Source: a virus
Length of the DNA stretch: 62,404 nucleotides
Strand: one strand, 5' to 3'
Virus record (IMG/VR): IMGVR_UViG_3300021963_000133
Span: 1-62,404 of that record
Under the pieces are notes generated by a model. The model worked only from the letters and a program-made list of their open reading frames with translations. It had not been told where the DNA came from and made no database searches. Every line of letters begins with the position of its first letter. The first letter of the stretch is position 1. Positions 30,456 through 39,260 of the stretch are shown piece after piece. The position numbers and the translations under genes were made by a program.

Positions 30456-31573
30456 TAATTTGAAAGAGGAGCCTTTATTTCGGGTTGTGACTTATAATTT
30501 ATCAACTTAATAGAATTACGATCAATTTTATCAAATTCAGTAATATATCCGTCAAAGTATGTATACTCAAAATCTAATTCAACTTGGGGTAGTTCGAATC
30601 CTTCACGACTAATTTGTTCTTTAGCTTGTTCAAGATGATTAGAATAGAGATGAGTATCTCCAAGATTTCCAATCAATTCATCAGGAACCATGTTAACTCT
30701 CTTTGCCAACATTAATAACAATAGACCATAAGAAGCAATGTTGAATGGAAGACCTAAAAACGTATCGACCGAACGTTGATTCCACATTAAGGAAATTGCT
30801 CGAGTTGGAATTCCTTTCTCATTCATAAAATGAATAGCTTGGTTAGGTAAACCTCCTGGAGGATATTCATTTCCTGCTAATTTAAATCTTTCTTCTAAAG
30901 TTAACTCTCTTGTATAAACTTGAAAACCATAATGACAAGGGGGTAGAGTCATCTGATCGATTTCAGCAACATTCCAAGCATTAACCATTAATCTTCTAGA
31001 ATCTGGATTCCGTTCAAGGTCTGCAATAAGTCTGAGAATTTGATCGAACCAAAGAGATCCAAATCCAGTTTTTCCATCATCATTTTTATATTGCATCCAA
31101 CCTTGCCATTTTCTCCATTGCTTACCATAAACTGGACCTAAGTCTCCGAGTTGGTAACCTGTTAGGTCTGGAATAAAATGAGTAGCTGGAGTTTTAATCT
31201 TCTCACTCCAATCTCGATCATCTTTGTAGTTCTTAATTCCCTGGATAAATTGTTCCATTGTCATTGGATCTACACCATGTGCAATGCATTCCTTTTCATA
31301 TCCTTTATAAGCATCTCCGTTCCAAATATTACAACCATTATCAACAAGATATTTGATGTTGGTGTCGCCCTGTAAAAACCAGAGTAACTCTGTAACCATT
31401 GATTTGAATGCCATTTTCTTGGTTGTCAAGAGTGGAAAGCCTTCCGACATTTTATGGCGAATTTGCCTACCAAAAATGGAAATCGTACCAGTTCCAGTAC
31501 GATCGCTTTTAACTATTCCATTTTTTAGAATGTCTTTTAATAGGTCTTGATATTGTTTGTCTATGTTGTTCAT
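30455..31573 (-). CDS. thyA: Thymidylate synthase
   Basis: 372 aa, about 100 longer than the common bacterial enzyme because of inserts near residues 85-150 and 215-265. SDRTGTGT (phosphate loop), catalytic LPPCHYGFQ (Cys ~228) and NLGDTHLYSNH are intact. It makes dTMP from dUMP with methylene-tetrahydrofolate for phage DNA synthesis. Overlaps the start of the nuclease gene by one base. Confidence 0.95.
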   Translation of the reverse strand: MNNIDKQYQDLLKDILKNGIVKSDRTGTGTISIFGRQIRHKMSEGFPLLTTKKMAFKSMVTELLWFLQGDTNIKYLVDNGCNIWNGDAYKGYEKECIAHGVDPMTMEQFIQGIKNYKDDRDWSEKIKTPATHFIPDLTGYQLGDLGPVYGKQWRKWQGWMQYKNDDGKTGFGSLWFDQILRLIADLERNPDSRRLMVNAWNVAEIDQMTLPPCHYGFQVYTRELTLEERFKLAGNEYPPGGLPNQAIHFMNEKGIPTRAISLMWNQRSVDTFLGLPFNIASYGLLLLMLAKRVNMVPDELIGNLGDTHLYSNHLEQAKEQISREGFELPQVELDFEYTYFDGYITEFDKIDRNSIKLINYKSQPEIKAPLSN

Positions 31574-32136
31574 TTCTTTAAATCGATTTTAACATCTTTT
31601 TCTACTCTTTTTAAATAGGATTCTCTTTTTTCTTGAGAAACAAATGGTACGCTCCAGAATTGTCGTGTTTTAGTTTTAAACCAACCAAAGACAAATGAGT
31701 AAACTCCCATAACTAATCTTAGTTTAACAGAGTTAAAATATAAGGTTTGAACTGGCAGAGCTGGGGCACCATGTGTTAAATAAGTCCTAACTTTTTTGTC
31801 GCTTAATAACGGTTTTGGATAGCCATATAATTTAGTTAATGGTACAAAGTTATATGCAAATCCTGGTGTAAACACTTCATCAAAAAATGTTTCTATTCTT
31901 GGTGTTAATCTAAACCACCATACTGGAGATACTATATAGATTCTGTCTGACCACGTGACTTTTTCTTTATATGATTTTATTAAATCAGTTCTAGGTCTTG
32001 TGTAATCGTCATTGTATAGATCTAATACTTCGACAGTTTCATTGTTTTCTAATAGAGTTTTTTCAATGGTTTTATAAATACCATTGTAACAGAAAGACTC
32101 TTTGTTTGGGTGCGCTATTATGATTAAATTATTCAT
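31570..32136 (-). CDS. Flavodoxin-fold NAD(P)H oxidoreductase
   Basis: 188 aa. IIAHPNKESFCYNGI at residue 6, SPVWWFRLTPRIETFFDEVF (flavin loop) and LTHGAPA are typical for the quinone reductase/KefF group. Transfers electrons from NAD(P)H to quinones or nitro compounds. Unusual cargo for a phage; may lower redox stress. Confidence 0.8.
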   Translation of the reverse strand: MNNLIIIAHPNKESFCYNGIYKTIEKTLLENNETVEVLDLYNDDYTRPRTDLIKSYKEKVTWSDRIYIVSPVWWFRLTPRIETFFDEVFTPGFAYNFVPLTKLYGYPKPLLSDKKVRTYLTHGAPALPVQTLYFNSVKLRLVMGVYSFVFGWFKTKTRQFWSVPFVSQEKRESYLKRVEKDVKIDLKK

Positions 32137-32411
32137 CAGCGTTTTGATATTTTATTATTAGTGATTTGTTTTTGTGAAGTTGACTTAAATCGATCAATCT
32201 CATCGTTTCTTTTAGCAACGTGTTTGGTTTTACATTTTTCAACACGTTCTCTCCATAGTTTGTAACTACTAAATTTAAGCTCTTTCTTCATTAACGCTTT
32301 AACTCCATCTTCACCTAAATCAAACTGTTCTTTAATAGCATCAAAAGGCGTTCTATCCTCCCATGCCATTTCTATAATTCGATCTATTTGCTCTAAAGTT
32401 AGTTCTTTCAT
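32136..32411 (-). CDS. TIGR03643/DUF2805 family protein
   Basis: 91 aa. IIEMAWEDRTPFDAIKEQFDLGEDGVKALM and SSYKLWRERVEKCKTKH follow the family pattern almost residue by residue. Helix-turn-helix-like, found in bacterial chromosomes, especially marine Bacteroidota; function unknown. Likely host-derived. Confidence 0.8.
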   Translation of the reverse strand: MKELTLEQIDRIIEMAWEDRTPFDAIKEQFDLGEDGVKALMKKELKFSSYKLWRERVEKCKTKHVAKRNDEIDRFKSTSQKQITNNKISKR

Positions 32412-32413
32412 TT

Positions 32414-32500
32414 TTATTCGCGAGCGTCTTTTTTGCCAATATAATATCCTAATGAAAAGATACCTAAGATAATAACCATAATAAAGAAAAATTGTACCAT
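32414..32500 (-). CDS. 28-aa membrane microprotein
   Basis: MVQFFFIMVIILGIFSLGYY plus a basic end: one membrane helix. It fits between two genes with no space left and uses normal spacing, which supports it. Confidence 0.55.
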   Translation of the reverse strand: MVQFFFIMVIILGIFSLGYYIGKKDARE

Positions 32501-32501
32501 T

Positions 32502-32819
32502 TTATAAAGTATTTAAATATGTGATAATTGATAAAGACAATTTATATCCGGTAAAAGCGCCAATTGCCGAAGGAATTGGAAAGACAATTAATTTACCAAG
32601 ATCTGTTACATATTTCGGTCGATTAACAATCCTTCCCATATATGCATAATACACTAAATATCCAATTAAAACAGCAATGTCAGTACGAGTTGAAATAAAA
32701 ACAACAAGAATGGCGCCCAAAAAACCAAAAATAAAGTTATCACGAACACCTTCCCAAATTTCTTTAGGACCTGCTTCATTCCATTCTCTTACTATCTTAC
32801 GATATTTTGTCTTTGACAT
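32502..32819 (-). CDS. Membrane protein
   Basis: 105 aa from MSKTKYRKIVREW (ATG at 32819), chosen because an 18-codon upstream extension lies inside the preceding gene. Two or three membrane helices (FGFLGAILVVFISTRTDIAVLIGYLVYYAY, VFPIPSAIGAFTGYKL). Unknown function. Confidence 0.6.
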   Translation of the reverse strand: MSKTKYRKIVREWNEAGPKEIWEGVRDNFIFGFLGAILVVFISTRTDIAVLIGYLVYYAYMGRIVNRPKYVTDLGKLIVFPIPSAIGAFTGYKLSLSIITYLNTL

Positions 32820-33003
32820 AACTGTTGAATAAATTTCGTGCTCTTTCCTTTCGAGAATCATTACCCTCTTCAAGCATTGCTAGAATTATAAATGTTGATT
32901 CCCAATGTGTACAATCTTGTTCAATTATTTTAATGTAAACTTCAACATCAACTCCTAATTCATCAGCGACCATACAATCCATTAGATCGAATAAGCCAGC
33001 CAT
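32797..33003 (-). CDS. Small hypothetical protein
   Basis: 68 aa, acidic, helical; ADELGVDVEVYIKIIEQ then an ERARNLFNSYV helix. No family recognised. Its stop overlaps the following membrane gene. Confidence 0.55.
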   Translation of the reverse strand: MAGLFDLMDCMVADELGVDVEVYIKIIEQDCTHWESTFIILAMLEEGNDSRKERARNLFNSYVKDKIS

Positions 33004-33221
33004 TAGTTAGATGATTTTACTGAGTTCGTACTTTTAAATAACAATTGAAATAAGATATTAATTCCTAGTGCTTGCCAGAAACCAATTTCATGAGTTCCAT
33101 CGACTGCAGGAACTAAACATCCATTCCATAATAATTGTGTTGGCCATGCCATTACGATTGCAGCAATAACAACCGTTACTAATGCCATTCCAATGGCTTT
33201 AAATACTTTACTTTGATCCAT
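33003..33221 (-). CDS. Small membrane protein
   Basis: 72 aa with two hydrophobic segments (GMALVTVVIAAIVMAW, ALGINILFQLLF) and a short periplasmic-type loop. No known family. Confidence 0.6.
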   Translation of the reverse strand: MDQSKVFKAIGMALVTVVIAAIVMAWPTQLLWNGCLVPAVDGTHEIGFWQALGINILFQLLFKSTNSVKSSN

Positions 33222-33232
33222 TTTATATTTGT

Positions 33233-33730
33233 TTATGTAAATAATACTAAGCCATCTTTAGAGGCTAATTTAAATGCTTTTGTGAAATCATCATAGATTT
33301 CCATGACATTATCATATGCTATATCATCATTGATAAAATTATCAAGACAATATTTAATCATATTTGGTCGATTTGTTTCAAAATCACTATGTAACTTTTC
33401 ACTAACTTCTGGTCCAAAAACGCCTTCACAATCTGAAAAATCTATTAGTTCATAGAATGGACGTCCTTCGAATGCATCCTTGTTCATCCAGACAACTTCG
33501 GAAGTTTGACCATATATCATTAAAGATAAATTTCTACGGAACCAGTTATAGTGACTATAGGAACCTGCTCTGAATTCATGTTCTTCAGATTTTGAAGTTG
33601 GCTGATAAATTCCAACTTCTAAGCCGGCAATTCGGTCAAATCCATCTTGCCAAACATTAATACCATCGTCAGTACTTTCGGGTGTTGTAACCCTCTCGAC
33701 TCTGCTTACTGCATAAATATCTAATCCCAT
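33233..33730 (-). CDS. MGLDIYA-type conserved protein
   Basis: 165 aa. The MGLDIYAVSRVE start and AGSYSHYNWFRRNLSLM segment match a family of uncharacterised bacterial and phage proteins that begin M-G-L-D-[IM]-Y. No catalytic motif known. Confidence 0.65.
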   Translation of the reverse strand: MGLDIYAVSRVERVTTPESTDDGINVWQDGFDRIAGLEVGIYQPTSKSEEHEFRAGSYSHYNWFRRNLSLMIYGQTSEVVWMNKDAFEGRPFYELIDFSDCEGVFGPEVSEKLHSDFETNRPNMIKYCLDNFINDDIAYDNVMEIYDDFTKAFKLASKDGLVLFT

Positions 33731-33763
33731 TTTCTTTAGTTTAAAATTATTATATCAAAAATA

Positions 33764-34063
33764 CTAGATTTGTTTCCATTCCTTTTTGTAGACCGCTTCC
33801 CAATGATTTCTATACTCTCGAACATTAATCATCTTAATAGTATATTGCCAGTATTCTGTCTCATACCAAATGGTAAGATTTAATGTCAATGCGGATGGAG
33901 GAACGTGACAATCTTTAGCCCATTTAAAAAGTTGTTTGATATTTCCCTTCTGTCTAATTTTTTTAGCAAAAGTAGGAAAATCACAATCCCAAATTTCAGG
34001 ATATTGGGTCAGTATTCCTGACCCAACTCCTTTATATCCTATATTATAGGCAACTTGCTTCAT
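33764..34063 (-). CDS. Hypothetical protein
   Basis: 99 aa, aromatic-rich (WYETEYWQYTIKMINVREYRNHWEAVYKKEW). Immediately follows the RNA ligase gene, sharing one base, so probably co-expressed with it. Confidence 0.55.
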   Translation of the reverse strand: MKQVAYNIGYKGVGSGILTQYPEIWDCDFPTFAKKIRQKGNIKQLFKWAKDCHVPPSALTLNLTIWYETEYWQYTIKMINVREYRNHWEAVYKKEWKQI

Positions 34064-35193
34064 TAATGAGAATCTCCAACGTTATGCTTCTCTCCATAGA
34101 TTAAGTAATCTGGATTGATGACTTTAGCTACTTTGTTTCTTTCACCAGTATGGTACTTAATTACAATTCCCTCTTCTGGTACTTTAGTTCCTGGAATAAA
34201 GTTGTTAAATACAAATTTGTCCTGTACTTCTTGAGACCAGTTTCCAAAATGTAAGATTTCAACATATTTCAATTCTAAAATATTTGCAATTAACAATTTA
34301 GCATTGATTGGACTTAAGTATTCTCCATTCTCTTTAACATCGAATCCTGCAAACTGAATATCTTTTAAACCATACTCATAATTCTTTTGAATTCCAGCTC
34401 CGTAGATTTCTCCATAGATTGTAATTCCATCTCCAATTTCTGGTTCCATTGAATTGCTCTTAACATATTCCCATAACCTCTTCTTGATTTCATATTTGTC
34501 TGCAATTTCATACCATACATTAGTATCATAGAAACCTTGAGAGTCTGAACCTTTCTCGACATTATGAGAACCAACTACGAATTCATAACCAATCCATTTG
34601 TCAGCCAAACCAACAAATTTCTTAACCTTGTCCCAAAATGTTAATTTAGTTTTCTTAACGATTCCATAACGTGCATTTGTACCGTGGATCTTACGAGTAA
34701 TTTCTACCGTATCCTCTTCAGTAAACATTCCAGCAACATTTTTCAAGTTTGGAAACTTGTAGTAAACATGGAAGTTTGGATTGTCTTGATAACGAATCTT
34801 TTTACCATTAGACAATTGAACTTGTTTAACTGGCGGTTCGTACTTAGTAATGTCCATTGCATTCATCATGTCCTTTCCATCGTAATAGTTTTCCATGAAT
34901 GGAATATGCTTTAATGGAATCAATAAACATTCAGAGTAAACTCCACGTAACTTTACAGTACGTACTCTTTGTCCTTTACGAAGATAACCAGTTACCTCCA
35001 TATCGTCTGATAATATTTGAGGAATCACAGCATCGGTAGTTGCAATAACGATTAAATCGCCTGCTTTATACTCTCCTTTTTTAGTGATTGCATTCCATCC
35101 TCCAACAATTGCCAATTCAATGTTGTCTGCACCTTCAATAGGTTTAATTTCGTTAATTGTTGCTACGTAGCAAACTGAATTTTGATTTTCCAT
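34063..35193 (-). CDS. ATP-dependent RNA ligase (Rnl5/DraRnl-like)
   Basis: 376 aa. N-terminal OB-like domain (residues ~1-110; YKAGDLIVIATTDAVIP), then nucleotidyltransferase motif I TRKIHGTNARYG (Lys ~167), motif III-like ITIYGEIYGAGIQ, motif IV PEEGIVIKY and motif V KVINPDYLIYG. The N-terminal OB fold is typical of Deinococcus-type RNA ligase, which seals breaks in RNA including 3'-OH RNA ends. Next to the kinase, phosphoesterase and two structured RNAs, an RNA repair role is favoured. Confidence 0.85.
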   Translation of the reverse strand: MENQNSVCYVATINEIKPIEGADNIELAIVGGWNAITKKGEYKAGDLIVIATTDAVIPQILSDDMEVTGYLRKGQRVRTVKLRGVYSECLLIPLKHIPFMENYYDGKDMMNAMDITKYEPPVKQVQLSNGKKIRYQDNPNFHVYYKFPNLKNVAGMFTEEDTVEITRKIHGTNARYGIVKKTKLTFWDKVKKFVGLADKWIGYEFVVGSHNVEKGSDSQGFYDTNVWYEIADKYEIKKRLWEYVKSNSMEPEIGDGITIYGEIYGAGIQKNYEYGLKDIQFAGFDVKENGEYLSPINAKLLIANILELKYVEILHFGNWSQEVQDKFVFNNFIPGTKVPEEGIVIKYHTGERNKVAKVINPDYLIYGEKHNVGDSH

Positions 35194-35210
35194 TTCTATT
35201 TCTTTAATGA

Positions 35211-35226
35211 TATGTAAATATAAACA
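35211..35226 (-). promoter_or_regulatory. Class A promoter motif
   Basis: TGTTTATATTTACATA 18 bases before the RNA ligase ATG; no exact GTTAATAAC element upstream. The tRNA-like RNA at 35278 lies just behind it. Confidence 0.7.
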
Positions 35227-35277
35227 AAATAATCGACATAAAAAAATATTTGTTCAATTATTTTCAAATTATTTTAG

Positions 35278-35393
35278 TAGTCAGGGCCGGACTCGAACCG
35301 GATAAGCGACCTTACTTCTAATGGAATCCCCAAGTGTCGGGAACCATTAGCTCTGGGGGTTTGGGCACCATCCCGCATTACACCCACCTGACT
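35278..35393 (-). ncRNA. tRNA-like RNA with H-type pseudoknot
   Basis: Acceptor AGTCAGG/CCTGACT and T arm CCGG/CCGG with TTCGAGT loop at the ends, but 116 nt long. CTAATGG pairs with CCATTAG (7 bp), and AACCCCC with GGGGATT in interleaved order, an H-type pseudoknot. No anticodon arm. Lies between the RNA ligase promoter and the 35498 gene, the only such RNA outside the tRNA array. Confidence 0.6.
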
Positions 35394-35396
35394 ATA

Positions 35397-35492
35397 AATA
35401 AAATTAACTTTCTGGAGCTTCACCAGCCTTCTAGTATACATGTACCTCTCAGTTAAGAGTCAGTACGAGCTTTTTACTTTAGTTAATTTTAC
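35397..35492 (-). ncRNA. Structured RNA closed by a perfect 10-bp stem
   Basis: AAAATTAACT and AGTTAATTTT are exact complements about 95 bases apart. Inside, GTAC...GTAC encloses CTCT/AGAG. No frame. Adjacent to the tRNA-like RNA and transcribed the same way if expressed. Confidence 0.5.
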
Positions 35493-35497
35493 AGTCT

Positions 35498-36079
35498 TTA
35501 TATGATTATGTCTTCATATTGTTTCTTAAATTCTAACCAAGGTTGTTCTGTGACCTTTAAGAGATTTAGATATTTCCAATGCATAAACAATTTACGCTCA
35601 TTCCAATCTTTGTAATTCTCAATCAGAGTGTCTTGTTTATCCATTTCAGCCTTGTATTGATCTGCTTTTTCTGAAAGTTTAGTAAAACTATCATCAAGTT
35701 TAGCAAGTCTTTTTACTGCTTTTTCAGTTGGTAAACTTTGAACTGACAATGAAACAATAAGTTCTTTTAGATTAACTATTTTGTTAATCATTGAATTTAA
35801 GGTTGGAACGCATGTGTTATAAGATGTCTTTGCAGATTCTCTACTTCTTTTAAAACGATCATAATTTTCTTGCAATTCTTTGTCTTCTAAATCTTCTTTT
35901 AATAAAGATTCAGCATCAATACCATAATACTTATCAAAATCATCTCCTCCAGGAAGTGGAGCTTGAGATGCAATTGATGCAATTTCTTTGTCCTTTGTTG
36001 CTGAAAGAACTGCAACATAACAATTACCTCTTTGAACTTGTAATAGTTCTTTAACTTGGTCTGACGTATATAGTTTCAT
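35498..36079 (-). CDS. Hypothetical coiled-coil protein
   Basis: 193 aa, largely helical with heptads (VKRLAKLDDSFTKLSEKADQ). No family recognised. Shares one base with the downstream stop of the kinase gene. Confidence 0.55.
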   Translation of the reverse strand: MKLYTSDQVKELLQVQRGNCYVAVLSATKDKEIASIASQAPLPGGDDFDKYYGIDAESLLKEDLEDKELQENYDRFKRSRESAKTSYNTCVPTLNSMINKIVNLKELIVSLSVQSLPTEKAVKRLAKLDDSFTKLSEKADQYKAEMDKQDTLIENYKDWNERKLFMHWKYLNLLKVTEQPWLEFKKQYEDIII

Positions 36080-36492
36080 TATAATTTGATTTCAAAACGA
36101 TCTCTCATTTTAGTTAATACTTCATCTGGTACTCCATGTTGGTTAACTCCGCCATGTCTGTTTTCTACAATTACTGTAAAGACCATATAACCATATTGTT
36201 TGGCTAAGTCTAAGTATGCTTGCATTTCCCATTCTTGTGTGAATGTATTTGAAACTGCAATTTCACGGTAGAATTGGTCATTAACAAGAGAATCTTTCAT
36301 ATAAGTTTCGACCAAGTTTCGGCAATACTCATGTGCTTGTTTCAATTTAGTTGCATCGAATTTGTATTCTCCATCAACCATGAAATACTTATCAGCTTCA
36401 CAAACTAGGAAGTCTGATCCAACTAAGGCTTCGGCAAATGTAGATTTTCCAGATCCTGGAAGTCCACGTACTATGTATAATTTTTTAGTCAT
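36079..36492 (-). CDS. P-loop kinase (AAA_33 / polynucleotide-kinase-like)
   Basis: 137 aa from MTKKLYIVRGLPGSGKSTFA; ATG at 36492 preferred since the longer frame overlaps the previous gene. Walker A GLPGSGKST at residue ~10, D-containing FLVCEADKYF, and a lid region follow. The group includes 5' polynucleotide kinases. Near the RNA ligase, it may phosphorylate RNA 5' ends. Confidence 0.75.
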   Translation of the reverse strand: MTKKLYIVRGLPGSGKSTFAEALVGSDFLVCEADKYFMVDGEYKFDATKLKQAHEYCRNLVETYMKDSLVNDQFYREIAVSNTFTQEWEMQAYLDLAKQYGYMVFTVIVENRHGGVNQHGVPDEVLTKMRDRFEIKL

Positions 36493-36865
36493 TTTTAAAA
36501 TGTTTTTTATAAATCTTTGGGTTTGCAATTGTGTAAACTAGGAACAAATCATCTCGATCTTTTTTATTTAAATCTAATAGTCGAGAGCCAACACTCTTTA
36601 AATTAATATCTGGCTCCCGTCTATTTAGATGTAATGTTGCAACAGTGTAACATGTTTCTGGACTTTGAAAGAATGTCTTTTGAATTGAATGTCCTTCTTT
36701 TTGTAAAAAGTCTCCACCAAAACTATCAACATATCCATTATCTCTGTATTCTTGTTCCTTACTGAAGTATGGATTTTCCGACCATTTGATAATTTCATAA
36801 AATACCTCATCAACTTTAGTTGCTGTGTATTTTCTACATTCAATATTATTAATTCTGATCTTCAT
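36485..36865 (-). CDS. Hypothetical protein
   Basis: 126 aa, mixed alpha/beta, no recognised motif (RKYTATKVDEVFYEIIKWSE). Coupled to the kinase gene by a short overlap. Confidence 0.55.
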   Translation of the reverse strand: MKIRINNIECRKYTATKVDEVFYEIIKWSENPYFSKEQEYRDNGYVDSFGGDFLQKEGHSIQKTFFQSPETCYTVATLHLNRREPDINLKSVGSRLLDLNKKDRDDLFLVYTIANPKIYKKHFKND

Positions 36866-37502
36866 GATGGTCTTTGAAATTAAACATTGATTTGATTGGT
36901 TGTTTTTTCATGATTGAAAGTACTTCGCTTAATGCGATTGGCTCTAAACCGTTTCCATCAACTCCAACATCTATCATTTTACCAGGTCCAACTCTTTTAC
37001 CTTTTGGCAAATGGACGTGACCATGCAAGTGCATTACTCCTTGGCCCATATCTTGCCAACTTGCAATTGGAAAGTGACTTAAAATAAATCTGTGTTTTTG
37101 GGCTGGAAGACCTTTAGAAATTGCTTGCTCAACAATTGTTAGATAACAATATTGATGAACACTTGAGAAAAGATCCTGAACATCATCTTTGTTATTAGCA
37201 ATATGATGGTCATGGTTTCCTAAAACCAAGTGAACATTTTTACAAACGATTTGGTTTCTAAATTCTGCAATAGATTCAATACCACCAAAACTCCAATCAC
37301 CCAAGTGAATCAGAATGTCATTCTCTCCGACAATACTGTTAATACCATTAACCAAATCAGCATTCATCTGGTATAAGGTATCAAAGTCCCTTGTACCTCG
37401 ATTACCATCCCATTCAGAAACTCCACGACAAATATTCTTATGGTTGTAATGGGTATCACTAGTGAAGTAAACTCTTTGTCCTTTTTCTACTACTATTTTC
37501 AT
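36849..37502 (-). CDS. Calcineurin-like metallophosphoesterase
   Basis: 217 aa. All metal motifs present: TSDTHYNH, LGDWSFG, GNHDHH, SHFP and HLHGHVH. Such enzymes cleave phosphomonoesters, diesters or cyclic nucleotides. Within the RNA repair neighbourhood it could act on RNA termini; a dead paralogue is at 45141. Confidence 0.85.
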   Translation of the reverse strand: MKIVVEKGQRVYFTSDTHYNHKNICRGVSEWDGNRGTRDFDTLYQMNADLVNGINSIVGENDILIHLGDWSFGGIESIAEFRNQIVCKNVHLVLGNHDHHIANNKDDVQDLFSSVHQYCYLTIVEQAISKGLPAQKHRFILSHFPIASWQDMGQGVMHLHGHVHLPKGKRVGPGKMIDVGVDGNGLEPIALSEVLSIMKKQPIKSMFNFKDHHEDQN

Positions 37503-37516
37503 TTGTTTTAATTTGA

Positions 37517-37532
37517 TATGTAAATATAAACA
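37517..37532 (-). promoter_or_regulatory. Class A promoter motif
   Basis: TGTTTATATTTACATA 15 bases before the phosphoesterase start, with GTTAATAAC at 37577-37586 (45 bases upstream). Confidence 0.75.
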
Positions 37533-37580
37533 TAATTTTTCAAACCGGAAACGATTTTGTAAAATATTTTCAAAAAGTTA

Positions 37581-38234
37581 TTAACAATTTTCTAAACTAT
37601 CCGGATAGTATAAGAGAGTTGGATTCTTCTTTTGAATATCTAATTCTGGGTACCGTTCTTTGAACTTCATTACGTCGAATTTCTTAGTGATTAAATGATG
37701 TCCATTCCTAGTTGGGATAATTGCCTCAATTTTTGGTCCAACTTCATATCCATTTGGTACTCCAGCCTTGTCAAATTTAACTTTGGTAATTGGTGCACAT
37801 TCATATTCAATATAAGCCATCATTGTTGGACTTGCTTCTAACATATCATCAACATCGATAATCCATCTCTTCTCTTGAGTTTTGATTTGACCAACTACTG
37901 AATCGAATAGACCTTTTTGGTTAGTATTACCATCTTGAATTCTCTGAGCCAAGGCAACCATCATATTCAATGAAACATCAAAATGATTCTGCTTCTGTAC
38001 ATGAATATAAGCTCTGGCTTTAAACATTTCACAAAGCTGGATAATCTCGTCCCAACGACGTTCTAAATGGTCGATACTCTCAATACAATAAGTCTTAATA
38101 GTCCTTACTGATTGGTGATTATCTCGTTCTCCTTCTGGTTGGTCTTTTTTACGTTTAAAAACATACAACATATAAAAGTCACCCTTCTTCTCGAAGTTTA
38201 GGAGTGGTCTGATTATTTCTAAATTGTTTATCAT
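37581..38234 (-). CDS. Hypothetical protein
   Basis: 217 aa. Contains KRWIIDVDDMLEAS and a C-terminal TRNGHHLITKKFDVMKFKERYP, suggesting a nucleic-acid-processing fold, but I cannot assign it. Its stop overlaps the GTTAATAAC upstream element. Confidence 0.55.
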   Translation of the reverse strand: MINNLEIIRPLLNFEKKGDFYMLYVFKRKKDQPEGERDNHQSVRTIKTYCIESIDHLERRWDEIIQLCEMFKARAYIHVQKQNHFDVSLNMMVALAQRIQDGNTNQKGLFDSVVGQIKTQEKRWIIDVDDMLEASPTMMAYIEYECAPITKVKFDKAGVPNGYEVGPKIEAIIPTRNGHHLITKKFDVMKFKERYPELDIQKKNPTLLYYPDSLENC

Positions 38235-39145
38235 TATGCTAATTGTTTATAAGTTTCGATTAATTCGCTAATTTTAACATTAAGTGAACGTTGAGAACTG
38301 TAGTCTTTTTGTTTAACATCAAGGCCAGAAACTCGACCTTTAAGAACTAACAATTCTTTTAACAATTCTCCAACTGTACCTTTGTCTAATACCTTTTGAG
38401 ATCGTTTAGCCAAATGCATACTAACCATATCTTCTAATTTTTGACGGTTAGAATTCATTCTTGCTAAACATTCATCATAAGTACCGATTGTAGTTGCACC
38501 TGAAGATTTTTCAGCTTCTTCAGCTCCAGTTAAATAAGTATCATCAATTTTAGCATATCTTAAACCTGAATGTGTAGGTATATCAATTCGACTTTTGTCA
38601 ATACCAAAAGATGTACAAACTTCAAAAAACATTTCAATATTATTAGGTACAAACTTACATTTTGTTTCAAAAACATTAGCAGCGTCTAAAGAATAAAGTG
38701 GAATAATATTTTTGTAAGCACTTACAGGATATTCAATAAACTCGATTTCTAAGTTATGAACTTCATCAACACTTTCGTAAATAGGTTTGTAAGTTCTAGC
38801 AAATCTTAAAGCAAAAACCTCATCTTCTAAATTAGAGTATGTAAATTCTTCAGAATCTTCATCCCATTCTCTAGTTAAATTAATTTTAGCTTCAACCTCT
38901 TTATATTTCTCTATGGAAATAGTAGTTAAATCTTCAATATTGTCATAACCAATTAATTTACGACCTGAAGTTTTATATGTGATTGACTCTGGCTTTTCAG
39001 CTATAACAATAAGTTCGCCACTTCTAAAACCACGTAAAGGATCGGCAATAGATTTACCATTTACTTCCATTGAAGCGTTAAATCCAGTTTTAAATGTGTA
39101 AAAACCTGTTTGAGAATCGTGACCTACTTTAATTGACTTTTCCAT
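38234..39145 (-). CDS. Hypothetical protein
   Basis: 303 aa, no recognised domain; N-terminal beta region, C-terminal ~100 residues helical and charged (ECLARMNSNRQKLEDMVSMH). First gene after the class A promoter at 39169. Confidence 0.55.
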   Translation of the reverse strand: MEKSIKVGHDSQTGFYTFKTGFNASMEVNGKSIADPLRGFRSGELIVIAEKPESITYKTSGRKLIGYDNIEDLTTISIEKYKEVEAKINLTREWDEDSEEFTYSNLEDEVFALRFARTYKPIYESVDEVHNLEIEFIEYPVSAYKNIIPLYSLDAANVFETKCKFVPNNIEMFFEVCTSFGIDKSRIDIPTHSGLRYAKIDDTYLTGAEEAEKSSGATTIGTYDECLARMNSNRQKLEDMVSMHLAKRSQKVLDKGTVGELLKELLVLKGRVSGLDVKQKDYSSQRSLNVKISELIETYKQLA

Positions 39146-39168
39146 AATGTTCTATTTCTAATTTGTTA

Positions 39169-39184
39169 TATGTAAATATAAACA
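39169..39184 (-). promoter_or_regulatory. Class A promoter motif
   Basis: TGTTTATATTTACATA 24 bases before the ATG at 39145; GTTAATAAC at 39250-39259, with a terminator between. Confidence 0.75.
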
Positions 39185-39203
39185 TAATTTTTGACATAAA
39201 AAA

Positions 39204-39231
39204 ATCCGAGTGAAAGTTTTTTCACTCGGAT
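39204..39231 (-). terminator. Rho-independent terminator
   Basis: Perfect 12-bp stem ATCCGAGTGAAA/TTTCACTCGGAT with T-tract; near-duplicate of 9338-9365, both after leader-bearing genes. Confidence 0.9.
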
Positions 39232-39260
39232 TCAAAATATTTTAAAAAAGTTATTAACAA

